Positions 52,898 through 62,060 of a stretch of DNA of 64,000 nucleotides are shown one piece after another (position 1 is the stretch's first letter; every line of letters starts with the position of its first letter). The stretch is from assembly GCA_029557915.1 (NCBI GenBank), contig JAKQHS010000004.1:33920-97919 (forward strand). Direction: 5' to 3'. Position numbers and translations under genes: made by a program. The notes below the pieces were generated by a model that was given only the letters and a program-made list of their open reading frames with translations, made no database searches and was not told the DNA's origin. Origin of the DNA: Bacteroidota bacterium (GTDB lineage: Bacteria > Bacteroidota > Bacteroidia > Chitinophagales > Saprospiraceae).

Positions 52898-54043
52898 CCC
52901 CTGATACACCATAAAGTACTTCGTTTCCTGCTGCGACATTTGCTGGAAACCTTCGAATGCGGAAAGCGGGATCACCTCCTGCTTTTTGGTCAGGATCATG
53001 ATCTCCTTGATGTTTAATTTGTAATTGGAATTGGATTCCTTGCCCTGGAAGATCATCCCGCCGGGATGGAGGTTCCGGATGTTTTTTTTGACGGCCGGAC
53101 TGAAAGGTTTGTCGGACAGCATGCATTTAAACAGGCGTCGGTGGATCAGGCCTCCGGCCAGGGTACGGAGCTCAGGGTCTTTGGAATCGAGGCCGGATTT
53201 CAGCGCGAAAACAATATCCGTATCGTCTATGGAAGCAAAGAGGCCGGGCAGTTCTTCCGGCCTGAATTGGCCCGATCTCAGTTTTTTGAGGGCGGGATTT
53301 GCCCGGAGCAGGCCGGGGTCCCGGTCCAGGAGGGAGTACCAGTGGATCAGCATTTTTTCGGCAGCCAGAACGGTCTTATGGAGGTACACCTGCCAGTACA
53401 TGATGCGCCGGGATTGAAGGAATTTTTCAATGGAATGGATGCCCTTTTCTTCCACCACCAGCTGGTGGTCGTGGATATTGAGCATGTGAATGATCCGCTG
53501 GTAGCCGATGATGCCTTCCGCCACGCCGGTAAAAAAACTATCGCGGTTGAGATAGTCCATGCGGTCCAGGTCCAGCTGACCACTGACGAGCTGGGAAAGG
53601 AACTTTTTGGGGTGCCGGTTGGTGAAGATTTTCAGGGCCTCGGAGAGTTTGCCGTCAAATTCCTGGTTTAAAGCCCGGATCAGCAGGATGGACATCTGCT
53701 CATGATCGAGGGGGACCAGTCTTTTTTCCAGGGCATGGGAAAAGGGGGAGTGGCCGATATCATGCAGGAGGATGGCTATCTGTGCCCCTTCGGCCTCTTC
53801 CCGGCTGATATCCACTCCTTTGGACCGGAGGATGTTTATGGCGTCCACCATGAGATGGAGTGCGCCCAGGGCGTGCTGGAACCGTGAATGCTGGGCTCCC
53901 GGATAAACAAAGTCGGACAAACCCAGTTGTTTGATCCGGCGCAGCCGCTGAAACCAGGGATGGTGGACCAGGTCATAAATCAAATCGCTGGGCAGGGTGG
54001 TGAATCCATAGACCGGATCGTTGATAATCTTTCTTTTGTTCAC
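52895..54043 (-). CDS. HD-domain phosphohydrolase (dGTPase-like)
   Basis: Cytoplasmic metal-dependent phosphohydrolase of 382 residues. The HD motif is in LLHDIGHSPFSHALE, near residues 94-108, preceded by the conserved His in GAQHSRFQHALGALHL and followed by the Asp of SGQLDLDRMDYLNRD, near residues 160-174. The pattern matches the deoxyguanosinetriphosphate triphosphohydrolase-like branch (COG1078); the true substrate is unproven. The start is a GTG at 54043-54041, 5 bases after a TATTTTTG box. It is divergent from porX. The stop codon falls inside a tandem array, so the last residues may vary between strains. Confidence 0.9.
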   Translation of the reverse strand: MNKRKIINDPVYGFTTLPSDLIYDLVHHPWFQRLRRIKQLGLSDFVYPGAQHSRFQHALGALHLMVDAINILRSKGVDISREEAEGAQIAILLHDIGHSPFSHALEKRLVPLDHEQMSILLIRALNQEFDGKLSEALKIFTNRHPKKFLSQLVSGQLDLDRMDYLNRDSFFTGVAEGIIGYQRIIHMLNIHDHQLVVEEKGIHSIEKFLQSRRIMYWQVYLHKTVLAAEKMLIHWYSLLDRDPGLLRANPALKKLRSGQFRPEELPGLFASIDDTDIVFALKSGLDSKDPELRTLAGGLIHRRLFKCMLSDKPFSPAVKKNIRNLHPGGMIFQGKESNSNYKLNIKEIMILTKKQEVIPLSAFEGFQQMSQQETKYFMVYQG

Positions 54044-54048
54044 AGGAT

Positions 54049-54056
54049 CAAAAATA
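54049..54056 (-). promoter_or_regulatory. TATTTTTG -7 box for the HD-domain gene
   Basis: Exact TAnnTTTG on the minus strand, 5 bases from the GTG start codon. On the plus strand two TTACTTTG copies (54061-54068 and 54082-54089) are candidate boxes for porX. Confidence 0.45.
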
Positions 54057-54126
54057 TATCTTACTTTGTTTACGTTAGGTTTTACTTTGACGGGGGCCGG
54101 AAGCGCATCCTCTGAAACAAATCTTT

Positions 54127-55683
54127 ATGGAGTCTGTAAAAATATTGTGGGCGGATGACGAACTGGATTTACTCAAACCGCAGGTCTATTTCCTTGAAAA
54201 AAAAGGCTACCGTTTTGTCCTCGTAAGCAATGGGTACGACGCGCTGGAAGAATACCAGCAGAACAAGGATTTTGACGTCATCTTCCTGGATGAATCCATG
54301 CCCGGCTTGTCCGGCCTGGAGACCCTGGCCAAACTGAAGGCCATCAATCCCAATATCCCGGTGGTCATGATCACTAAAAACGAGGCGGAAAACATCATGG
54401 AAGAAGCCATCGGCTCGCAGATCGACGATTATCTCATCAAACCCGTCAATCCAAACCAGGTCCTGCTCACCCTCAAAAAAATCATCGACAATAAAAGGCT
54501 GGTCCAGGAAAAAACCAGCTCCGACTACCAGCAGGAATTCAGGAACATCAGTCTGCGGATCAATGAAGGCCCCAATCTCAAAGGCTGGATCGATATTTAT
54601 AAAAACATCGTCGGCTGGGAACTGAAAATGGACCAGGCGGAAAATCCCGAAATGATGCAGATCCTGGCCATCCAGAAAACGGAAGCCAACAGCGAATTTT
54701 TCAAATTTGTGACCCGGAATTACCTGCAATGGATTGAAAAAGCGGGGGCGGAAGTCACCCTTTCCAATACCCTGATCAAAGACAAGGTCTTTCCTTTGCT
54801 GGCCCAGGGTAATCCTGTGGTGATGATCCTGCTGGATAACCTGAGGTATGACCAGTGGAAAATGATCGAACCCAGGATCTCGGAAAGATACCGGGTCATC
54901 GAAGAAGAAGTGTTTCTCAGCATCCTGCCCACCTCCACCCAGTACAGCCGGAATGCCATCTTCGCTGGTTTGATGCCCGCCCAGATCGAACAACGTTTTG
55001 AAGACTGGTGGCTCAACGATAATGAAAAAGGAGGTAAAAACCTTCACGAAGCGGAATTGCTGGAGCGCCAGCTCAGCCGACTGAGCCGGACCCCGGTAAA
55101 ACACAGTTATACCAAAATCACCCAGGTCAGCGATGCCCGGAACCTGCCGGACCTGACCTCCCAGATCATGAACCAGGCCCTGACGGTGATCGTCTACAAT
55201 TTTATCGATATGCTTTCCCATGCCCGCACGGAAATGGAAGTCCTCAAAGAACTGGCCGGAGATGAAAAATCCTACCGTTCCCTGACCCAAAGCTGGTTTG
55301 GCAATTCTCCATTGTGGGCGCTCCTGCAAAAACTTTCAGAGAAAAAAGTGACGGTCGTAATCACCACCGACCACGGAACGATCCGGGTGAAGACGCCGGT
55401 AAAGGTGGTGGGGGACCGTGAAACCACAACCAACCTACGCTACAAGGTCGGGCGCAACCTGAATTATGACCGGCGGGAAGTGTTTGAAATCCGCGAGCCC
55501 AAAAAAGCCGGCCTGCCCAGTCCCAACATCAGCTCCGCTTATATTTTTGCACGCAACGACAGTTTTTTCCTTTATCCCAACAATTATAATTATTACCACA
55601 ACTATTACCTCAATACCTTTCAGCATGGAGGCATTTCGATGGAAGAAATGATTTGCCCGGTGGTGGTTTTATCACCCCGGTGA
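54127..55683 (+). CDS. porX: PorX, T9SS response regulator with PglZ domain
   Basis: Protein of 518 residues that regulates the type IX secretion system. Residues 1-120 are a CheY-like receiver: acidic pair D10-D11, phosphoacceptor D55 (DVIFLDESMPG), T83 and K105 (DYLIKPV). A helical linker (about 125-200) leads to a PglZ/alkaline-phosphatase-like domain with VVMILLDNLRYDQW, LPTSTQYSRNAIFAG and TTDHGTIR as metal-binding segments. In Porphyromonas PorX partners with PorY and an ECF sigma factor and the PglZ domain is reported to be a zinc phosphodiesterase. No BREX or Pgl defence genes are nearby, so the PglZ domain is not a sign of a defence system. Its end overlaps the convergent gene by 12 bases. 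Confidence 0.95.
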   Translation: MESVKILWADDELDLLKPQVYFLEKKGYRFVLVSNGYDALEEYQQNKDFDVIFLDESMPGLSGLETLAKLKAINPNIPVVMITKNEAENIMEEAIGSQIDDYLIKPVNPNQVLLTLKKIIDNKRLVQEKTSSDYQQEFRNISLRINEGPNLKGWIDIYKNIVGWELKMDQAENPEMMQILAIQKTEANSEFFKFVTRNYLQWIEKAGAEVTLSNTLIKDKVFPLLAQGNPVVMILLDNLRYDQWKMIEPRISERYRVIEEEVFLSILPTSTQYSRNAIFAGLMPAQIEQRFEDWWLNDNEKGGKNLHEAELLERQLSRLSRTPVKHSYTKITQVSDARNLPDLTSQIMNQALTVIVYNFIDMLSHARTEMEVLKELAGDEKSYRSLTQSWFGNSPLWALLQKLSEKKVTVVITTDHGTIRVKTPVKVVGDRETTTNLRYKVGRNLNYDRREVFEIREPKKAGLPSPNISSAYIFARNDSFFLYPNNYNYYHNYYLNTFQHGGISMEEMICPVVVLSPR

Positions 55684-56124
55684 TTGCATCAGGGCTTTGA
55701 CCTGCGGGTGCGCATCGGCATATTGATCCCACAGTTCCCGTTCGACCAGGATGTACAGTTCTTTGCCGAGGCTTCCTTTTTCTTTCAGCTTGATTTTGAT
55801 AAACTTTAAAAAGAAAAGGCCGAAAGGCCGGATGGATTCGATGCTGTCCAGGGAATACCGGTAGGTCCGGAAATAATTGGTGATGTAAAAATGATCGGGG
55901 CTGGCATCGAGCCTTAGCAGTTTCCAAACGGTAAATCGCAGGGTGAGGATGCCCGCCAGGACCAGTCCGGGCATGGCCAGGCGGTAGATCCAGGTGCCGA
56001 ATACCGGGCTGAGGTCGGCTCCCTGGCTCAGGGTGGCCAGGGTGAGGGCCCCCATAAAAACAACATAAAAAACGGGAACAAACAGGCGCAACACCAGGGT
56101 CCAGCCTGACGAAAGGCGGTTCAT
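55672..56124 (-). CDS. small membrane protein with PH-like domain
   Basis: A 150-residue protein with two transmembrane helices (about 9-30 and 45-65), then about 80 residues of mixed strands and a C-terminal helix. The part with HFYITNYFRTYRYSLDSIES and LFFLKFIKIKLKEKG resembles a bacterial PH-like fold. No catalytic motif. It is immediately downstream of tatC, abutting its stop, so it is probably co-transcribed with it. The stop codon region overlaps the end of porX on the other strand. Function unknown. Confidence 0.75.
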   Translation of the reverse strand: MNRLSSGWTLVLRLFVPVFYVVFMGALTLATLSQGADLSPVFGTWIYRLAMPGLVLAGILTLRFTVWKLLRLDASPDHFYITNYFRTYRYSLDSIESIRPFGLFFLKFIKIKLKEKGSLGKELYILVERELWDQYADAHPQVKALMQSPG

Positions 56125-56970
56125 TTAATCCTTGTTTTTGGATTCGTCGTAATCGTATTCGTCCTTGTCCTTATCCTCATCCTCTTCTTTAGGCAAAGGA
56201 TTGACCCGGCCCGCGATCCAGATGCTGACCTCGTAAAGCCCGATGAGGGGCAGGCTGACCAGGATTTGGGAGGCCACATCGGGAGGGGTGATTACGGCTG
56301 CGATGATGATGACCACGACGATGGCGTGCCTGCGGAAGGTCCTGAGCATTTCCCCGGTCACCAGGCCTACCTTGGCCAGGAAATAAACCACCACCGGCAA
56401 TTCAAAGACCAGGCCGAGCGGGAGGACAAACATGGTCAGGTAGTTGACATAGGAACTCAGGGTCACGGTATTTGCGATCTCGTTGCTCAGCTCGTATTGG
56501 CTCAGGAAGGTGACCCCAAAAGGCGTAACGACAAAATAACCAAATGCGACTCCGAGAAAAAATAAAAAGGAACATATGCCCACCACGCCCCTGATGGTTT
56601 TTTGTTCTTTTTCATAAAGTCCGGGTTTGATAAACTTCCAGACCTCCCATAAAATATAGGGAAAAGAAACCACCACGCCCAACCAGAAAGAGGACACCAT
56701 ATGCATCATAAACTGCTCGCCGATATCGCGGGTGATGATCTCTATTTTATCCGGCCCGAAACAGAGTTTGGGGGACAGGTCGCAAAAGAAGCGATAGGTG
56801 AAAAAATCCTTGCGGATCGGGGCCAGGATGATTTTCTGCCATACAAAATCCTTGGAAAGAAAGACGACGATGGCGAAAACGAGGATGGAGGCCAATGCCC
56901 TGATGATATGCCACCGGAGTTCTTCCAAGTGGTCTAAAAAGGACATTTCCTGGTCGCCTTTGTTTTTCAT
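56125..56970 (-). CDS. tatC: Sec-independent protein translocase TatC
   Basis: Inner-membrane protein of 281 residues with six helices that binds twin-arginine signals. The N-terminal signature MSFLDHLEELRWHIIRAL, near residues 9-26, includes the Glu and Arg-Trp positions needed for signal binding. FWLGVVVSFPYILWEVWKFI and GLYEKEQKT follow, with the conserved Pro and Glu of the second periplasmic region. The C-terminus carries an acidic, repetitive Asp/Glu/Lys tail after the last helix. tatA is not adjacent. It can export the Tat-type Gfo/Idh protein encoded at 37713. A TATTTTTG box ends 10 bases before the ATG. Confidence 0.96.
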   Translation of the reverse strand: MKNKGDQEMSFLDHLEELRWHIIRALASILVFAIVVFLSKDFVWQKIILAPIRKDFFTYRFFCDLSPKLCFGPDKIEIITRDIGEQFMMHMVSSFWLGVVVSFPYILWEVWKFIKPGLYEKEQKTIRGVVGICSFLFFLGVAFGYFVVTPFGVTFLSQYELSNEIANTVTLSSYVNYLTMFVLPLGLVFELPVVVYFLAKVGLVTGEMLRTFRRHAIVVVIIIAAVITPPDVASQILVSLPLIGLYEVSIWIAGRVNPLPKEEDEDKDKDEYDYDESKNKD

Positions 56971-56980
56971 TTACGGACGG

Positions 56981-56988
56981 CAAAAATA
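56981..56988 (-). promoter_or_regulatory. TATTTTTG -7 box for tatC
   Basis: Exact TAnnTTTG on the minus strand, 10 bases before the tatC ATG. Confidence 0.5.
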
Positions 56989-57072
56989 ATTGCAAAATTC
57001 GGTTCAGGCGATAATTTTAAGACGGCCGGCCTTACCGCCCTGATGTTATCGCATCCCAACACCTTATTTCCT

Positions 57073-57080
57073 TATTTTTG
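57073..57080 (+). promoter_or_regulatory. TATTTTTG -7 box for the LamG/T9SS cargo gene
   Basis: Exact TAnnTTTG match 36 bases before the GTG at 57117. Confidence 0.5.
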
Positions 57081-57116
57081 CGTTCTTAATAACGTAACCA
57101 ATCCCGGACTCATCAC

Positions 57117-58331
57117 GTGAAAGCCTTCAAAACCATCGCATACCTGGCCCTGGTCTTGTTTTGTTTGAGTTCCCGGGAATTGCCGGGACAGGATCCCGCG
57201 GTGTACATTCCCTTTGATTCCTGCAACCTCAAAGAAAAAAACGGGGTGCTCACGGGCCAGTCGGTCGGCGCCCTGGTTTGTGAATGCGGGGCGGCGGGAT
57301 CGGCTTTGAGGTGGAATGGAGGATTTCATTTCGCAGACTGGGAAGGCAATGCCCTGGACAACCTGTTCTCCGGGGATTTTACGGTGAGTTTTTATTTCCG
57401 GCCCGATGCGGTCACGGGCACCATGGATATTCTTTCCAAACGCGAAAACTGCGGGATCGACAGCCTTTTTGCCATCCGGTACCTTTCCGATGAGAGGACC
57501 ATTGTGGCGGAACTGGCCCAGCGCGTGGACCAGGGCGGTACCCTCCAGGGTCATTTGCCGGAAAACAGCTGTTGGTATCATATTGTGTTTACCCGGTCCG
57601 GCAGGCGCCTGGCCCTTTTTGTCAACGGGGAAGAAAAGGATTCCAAGACCAATAATTATATCATCGACCCGCGCAACAATGCCAAACTGGCCCTGGCCAA
57701 CAGCCCCTGCCTCGGGGTTACCGACCGGAGATTCGTCGGTCTCTTCGATGAATTGCGTTTGTACAAACGCGCCCTCTCCCGGGACGAGATCCGGGGACTG
57801 GACCTGAGACCGGAACATATAGCAAACCGGGATACTGTGATTTTCAAAGGAGGCAGCGTACAGGTCCGGGTCAATACGGATTGTAGTGCCCAGGCCCAAT
57901 GGAGCCCGGTCCGGGGCGTAGCCGATCCATTAAAAAGAAACCCCCTCATCGTCCCGGACAGCACCACGACCTATGTCCTGAGGTCCGATTTTGGCTCCTG
58001 CGTGGTCCGCGATACCTTCAGGGTCATCGTGATCAATGAAGCCGACCTGGATTGTGACCAGGTCAATCTGCCCAATGCTTTTACCCCAAACCAGGACGGT
58101 CTGAACGATGTCTACAGGATCAACAATCCTTACGTGATCGAAGACCTTCATGAATTTGAAATCTTTGACCGGTGGGGTGAAAAAGTGTTCTCCACCAACG
58201 ACAGCAACGGCGCCTGGGACGGCGATTTCAGGGGCAAGCCGCTCAATCCGGGTATATTCATCTACCACCTGAAATATTTTTGCCGCGGAGTTTTAAGGCA
58301 TAAGACCGGCAGCCTGACCCTTATCAGGTAG
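57117..58331 (+). CDS. secreted LamG-domain protein with T9SS type-B C-terminal sorting domain
   Basis: Protein of 404 residues starting at GTG (57117), as no ATG precedes the signal peptide MKAFKTIAYLALVLFCLSS. Residues about 25-230 form a LamG/concanavalin-like domain (TVSFYFRPDAVTGTMDILSK, FVGLFDELRLYKRALSRDEI). Residues about 235-310 look like an Ig/PKD-type spacer. The last 85 residues are a gliding-motility CHU_C-type sorting domain (LPNAFTPNQDGLNDVYRI, FEIFDRWGEKVFST, GIFIYHLKYFCRG and the end TGSLTLIR), the type-B T9SS signal. It is exported by Sec, then secreted or surface-attached via T9SS. It may bind glycan or matrix. Confidence 0.93.
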   Translation: MKAFKTIAYLALVLFCLSSRELPGQDPAVYIPFDSCNLKEKNGVLTGQSVGALVCECGAAGSALRWNGGFHFADWEGNALDNLFSGDFTVSFYFRPDAVTGTMDILSKRENCGIDSLFAIRYLSDERTIVAELAQRVDQGGTLQGHLPENSCWYHIVFTRSGRRLALFVNGEEKDSKTNNYIIDPRNNAKLALANSPCLGVTDRRFVGLFDELRLYKRALSRDEIRGLDLRPEHIANRDTVIFKGGSVQVRVNTDCSAQAQWSPVRGVADPLKRNPLIVPDSTTTYVLRSDFGSCVVRDTFRVIVINEADLDCDQVNLPNAFTPNQDGLNDVYRINNPYVIEDLHEFEIFDRWGEKVFSTNDSNGAWDGDFRGKPLNPGIFIYHLKYFCRGVLRHKTGSLTLIR

Positions 58332-58977
58332 AATTGTAGAATTGCTGAATTGTAGAATTGCCTGACCATTCAGCAATTCAGCAATTCAACATGAATTCCG
58401 CCCTGCTCCTGATTTGATGATCTCTAACTGGAGTACTTGCCAACCATCCGATGAACTTCATATACATACCTGACTACCGTATGTTGTCAAACCCCGGCCT
58501 TCAGGCTGGGGTTTGACGCTCCAGGCTGGATATGGGCTTTAGCCCCGAACCAGGGATTTGTGACTGTTACAACAAGAGTACCATAAAGTAATCCCCTCAC
58601 TGGCTAACTGTTGAATTTAACTGTTGAACTGTTTGAATTGTAGAATTTCCTGACAATTATACAATTCGGCAATTCAGCAATTCATTCCGCCCTGCTCCTG
58701 ATTTGATGATCTCTAACTGGCGACCTTGCCAACGATCCGATGAACTTCATATAAAAGCCTGACTACCGGATGTTGTCAAACCCCGGCCTTCAGGCTGGGG
58801 TTTGACGCTCCAGGCTGGATGTGGGCTTTAGCCCCGAACCAGGAATTGTGACTGTTACAACAAGAGTACAATAAAGTATATCCCCTAACAGGCTAACGGT
58901 TGAATTTAACTTTTGAACTGTTTGAATGGTAGATTTGCCTGACAATTCTACAATTCAGCAATTCCACAATTCAGCAT
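58332..58977. repeat. 646-base gene-free region built of A-B-A-B-A repeats
   Basis: A blocks are AT-rich inverted repeats of GAATTGTAGAATT / AATTcTACAATTC type (58332-58390; 58632-58683 with hairpin 58635-58667; 58921-58977). B blocks are near-identical 265-base direct repeats (58395-58660 and 58684-58950, period 289). Each B has the 28-base hairpin CAAACCCC...GGGGTTTG (58488-58515 and 58777-58804), followed by GGGCTTTAGCCCCGAACCAGG. No coding potential was seen. Confidence 0.9.
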
Positions 58978-61575
58978 CTACTCCGCCCTCTGCACCGTCA
59001 TCCCACTGATTGCAGGCGCGAAAAAAATGCAATTTAGAAACAGCTTATTCGTTCCGTACCAGAAGGCCCGGAAATTGGGATTGTCGGGGATGCAGATCAC
59101 TTTTCCTGCACCGGTACCGCTTACCAGCACGGCTGCTGAGTTTTTCAACTGGTCCAGATTCGTTTTGGTAATGTAACCGCTCAACAACGGATCCGAAGTG
59201 TAGCGGAAGGGTGCCGCGTAAGCATTTTTCGGAATTTCCAGGTATATGCGGTTTGACCGGAACAGGGGAAGATTTTTGCCGGAATAACCATAGGAAAGCG
59301 GGTGGGTCTCATCAAAATAAGTGTTGAAGATGGCGCCGGATACCAGGTCCGTGCCGGCGTCCGCAGAGGCCTCTGCATAAGCCCGCATGGGGGTTTCTCC
59401 CGATTTAATCTCAAAGGAGGATTGATTGGGCTTGACTACCGCGGCGCTCATGCCCTGGGCGGCCAGCCAACCGATGGCGCGGCCCATGGCCACGATATTG
59501 CCTCCGGCCGCTGCCCAGGTTTTCAGTTTTCCTGTCGCCGCGGCACCCATTCCATTGTATTGGCCATCTACGAGGATCAGGGTATTGTAATCCTGGAAAT
59601 TAAAATTGTTCAGGCCGGCCATATCCGCCAGGGCGAGGGGCATGGCCATGCGCTGATCCAATAAATGCCAGACTTCTCCCGCGTCGTTGGCATCCACCCC
59701 ATCTCCAACGATCATGGCCACTTTAGGACTTGAAAGTACAGTTGAAGAAGGGCTGCCCAGATCCACCCCGCTGACCGCCAGGCCGGTGTTCAGAGGATGG
59801 ATCTCTACTTTATACCTGGAGGCAAGTTCTCCCAACTTTGCCAGGAGCGCTTCTTTCCCGATCGGTTGATCCTGGACCGGGATCAGCAGGGTGCCGCGCC
59901 TGAATTTTTTATTTCCGGCGGGAGTCGAAATTTCAAAATCCTCGTGGATCAGGCGTACGCGGACCCGCTCCTGAAGCAGGCGGTATAGGGCTGCCGGGGC
60001 ATAGTAAGATTCCCATTCCAGGGCATAGGCATAATCACTGGATCCCGTGAGCTGGGATTTGAGTACAGGCAGGGTATTGACGGCTTCTCCGAGCAGGCTG
60101 CTTATCCCATCTGCGGCTCCCAGTTCGAGATGTTCCAGGTTGAAAGCGAGCAGGTAGGACCAGGCGCTGATGTCATAAAACAGGCTGTCTTCAAATCGGT
60201 TCCTTTTCTCAAACATGCCTTTGATCAGCCGGTATTGGTTTTGCCCTGCAGGGACCACATAGGCTTCTTCCGGTTTGAACGATTTGAATGATCTTTTTAA
60301 GGCGTGGACCTTGATCTGATTGGCGAGCAGGATGTCGATGAAATGGTTCATCCGCGAACGATCCCGGCCGGCGCTGAATACATAACCTTTCACCGGGTCT
60401 TTGGCGGCATCCTCCAGGGCGTTTTTATAAAAATCACGCTGGTAAGCCAGTAATTTATCGTGCATTTCCACCGCCGCTTTATAGGTTGAAAAGGCCGCCC
60501 TGACCTGGTTGCGGATCGTAAAAGGAAAGGTCAGTACCCCGTTGGCGGTGGACTGGGCGTGGCCGCGGGAACTGGCCTGCTCAAAGAGGATCCCGACCGC
60601 GCCGTTGGCGTCCGGATAGGTGGAGCCTTTGCCATAATAATAATCGTCGTAACCTTCGCGGGTGTAGTAGAGGGAGCCGATGGAATTCAGCGATTCGCTG
60701 TGGTAGCGGCCGATTTCACGGGTCAATTCCTGGTTTAATTTCGGGGTATTCGGATTGACCCGGGTGGGTTCTCCGGGCATAAAAAAGAAGGTGGCGTTGG
60801 AGCCCATCTCGTGGTGGTCGGTGAGGATATTGGGTTTCCATTGATGGTAGAGATTCACCCTGCCTCTGGATTCGGGCAGTTGTTGCGGCATCCAGTCCCG
60901 GTTGAGGTCAAACCAGTAATGGTTGGTCCTTCCCCTGGGCCAGGGTTCGTTGAACTCCCGGGTGGAGGGATCGGTGACCATGGCTTCACTGCGGTGGGCA
61001 TTCACCCAGGAAGAAAACCGCTGCACGCCGTCCGGATTGAAGCAGGGATCAAAAAGGATGATGGTCTTGTCCAATAATTTTTCGACCTCCTCGCCCCGGG
61101 CTGCGGCCAGGTAATAGGCCATGGCAAGGGCTGCATTGGCCCCGCTGGGTTCATTGCCGTGGATGCTGTATCCCTGGTACAAAACCAAAGGGGTTTCCTC
61201 CAGCCTGGCCCGGTCCGATACCGCGGGATCGTAAAGTTCGAGATGCTTCTGACGCAGGCTTTCAAGGTTTGCCTGGTTTTTCTCGCTGGTCACAATAAGG
61301 CAGATCAAAGGGCGGTGTTCAAACGACCGGGCATACTCCACCAGTTTTATCCGTTTGGATTGGGAGGCCAGGGTTTTCATATAATAATAGAGCTGGTCAT
61401 GGCTGGCATGGCGCTCACCCACTTCATAACCGAGAAAAGCCTTGGGCGTCGTGACGGCCGGATCATATTCCAGTTCCGGGAGATAATAGGATAGGGTTAT
61501 CGGGGAAAAGGATTGGGATTGCAACCTGATCAACAGGGCCAGGCATAAAATCAGTGCGGCAATTTTGGATTTCAT
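58978..61575 (-). CDS. secreted M14-family zinc carboxypeptidase
   Basis: Protein of 865 residues with signal peptide MKSKIAALILCLALLIRLQS. The zinc site is the HxxE of YSIHGNEPSGAN, near residues 136-147, with the third ligand in ILTDHHEMGSNATFFF, near residues 250-265. Conserved RTNHYWFDLNRDW and the expected catalytic Glu further on complete the M14 pattern. About 450 residues after the peptidase domain form a class-I glutamine-amidotransferase-like or beta-sandwich region often fused in Bacteroidetes (VAMIVGDGVDANDAGEVWHL). It cleaves C-terminal residues or peptide cross-links outside the cell. No T9SS tail is visible. Confidence 0.9.
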   Translation of the reverse strand: MKSKIAALILCLALLIRLQSQSFSPITLSYYLPELEYDPAVTTPKAFLGYEVGERHASHDQLYYYMKTLASQSKRIKLVEYARSFEHRPLICLIVTSEKNQANLESLRQKHLELYDPAVSDRARLEETPLVLYQGYSIHGNEPSGANAALAMAYYLAAARGEEVEKLLDKTIILFDPCFNPDGVQRFSSWVNAHRSEAMVTDPSTREFNEPWPRGRTNHYWFDLNRDWMPQQLPESRGRVNLYHQWKPNILTDHHEMGSNATFFFMPGEPTRVNPNTPKLNQELTREIGRYHSESLNSIGSLYYTREGYDDYYYGKGSTYPDANGAVGILFEQASSRGHAQSTANGVLTFPFTIRNQVRAAFSTYKAAVEMHDKLLAYQRDFYKNALEDAAKDPVKGYVFSAGRDRSRMNHFIDILLANQIKVHALKRSFKSFKPEEAYVVPAGQNQYRLIKGMFEKRNRFEDSLFYDISAWSYLLAFNLEHLELGAADGISSLLGEAVNTLPVLKSQLTGSSDYAYALEWESYYAPAALYRLLQERVRVRLIHEDFEISTPAGNKKFRRGTLLIPVQDQPIGKEALLAKLGELASRYKVEIHPLNTGLAVSGVDLGSPSSTVLSSPKVAMIVGDGVDANDAGEVWHLLDQRMAMPLALADMAGLNNFNFQDYNTLILVDGQYNGMGAAATGKLKTWAAAGGNIVAMGRAIGWLAAQGMSAAVVKPNQSSFEIKSGETPMRAYAEASADAGTDLVSGAIFNTYFDETHPLSYGYSGKNLPLFRSNRIYLEIPKNAYAAPFRYTSDPLLSGYITKTNLDQLKNSAAVLVSGTGAGKVICIPDNPNFRAFWYGTNKLFLNCIFFAPAISGMTVQRAE

Positions 61576-61646
61576 TCAGTGAGTATTTTTATTGGGCAAA
61601 AATAGAATAATAAACCGTTTACATCAGCTATCAGCTGGCTGCTTAC

Positions 61647-61730
61647 TGACTATTGACTATTGACTGTTGACTATTGACTATTGACTATTGACTATTGACT
61701 ATTGACTATTGACTATTGACTATTGACTGC
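61647..61730. repeat. TGACTAT heptanucleotide array, 12 units
   Basis: Twelve contiguous 7-base units from 61647, nearly all TGACTAT, with TGACTGT at unit 3 and TGACTGC at the end. It ends 5 bases before a -7-like box. Confidence 0.93.
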
Positions 61731-61735
61731 TGTTT

Positions 61736-61743
61736 TATCTTTA
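61736..61743 (+). promoter_or_regulatory. TATCTTTA near-consensus -7 box
   Basis: Seven of eight positions match TAnnTTTG. It ends 4 bases before the ATG at 61748, with the heptamer array on its upstream side. Confidence 0.35.
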
Positions 61744-61747
61744 CTCC

Positions 61748-62056
61748 ATGGAACGGTCCCTCATGTACCTCATCATCTTCCTTTTTGTCCTGATGTTATT
61801 CGTCAATATATATTTCCGGATAAAAGTCCTCCGGGCTTTCCGGGTGTTGAGGGACAGCCGTATTCAGTTTGATTCCGCCCTGGTTTTTCAAAAGGAGAAG
61901 CTGGAACAGGAAGTCATTGCCCGGCATCCCGCCCATGCCCGGCACATCCGGGACTTTGCCCATTTCCTGCGCCTTTCCATTTCCATGGCGATCGTGTTGA
62001 TCGTGTTGATCACTTTAATGGGAGGATTGCTGATGTACTACCGTAAAACAGGGTAA
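61748..62056 (+). CDS. small two-helix membrane protein
   Basis: A 102-residue protein with an N-terminal helix (about 6-22), a charged middle part with RIKVLRAFRVLRDSRIQFD and KEKLEQEVIARHPAHARHIR, and a second helix (about 76-96). No motif was recognised. Real by codon use, membrane pattern and promoter-like box. It is followed by a CCTCAA array and a Gfo/Idh/MocA gene on the same strand. Function unknown. Confidence 0.65.
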   Translation: MERSLMYLIIFLFVLMLFVNIYFRIKVLRAFRVLRDSRIQFDSALVFQKEKLEQEVIARHPAHARHIRDFAHFLRLSISMAIVLIVLITLMGGLLMYYRKTG

Positions 62057-62060
62057 GCAG

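Noticed and set aside
54127..55683. PglZ domain as part of a BREX or Pgl defence island
   Set aside because: The domain is fused to a CheY receiver in the PorX arrangement, and no other BREX gene is in the window.
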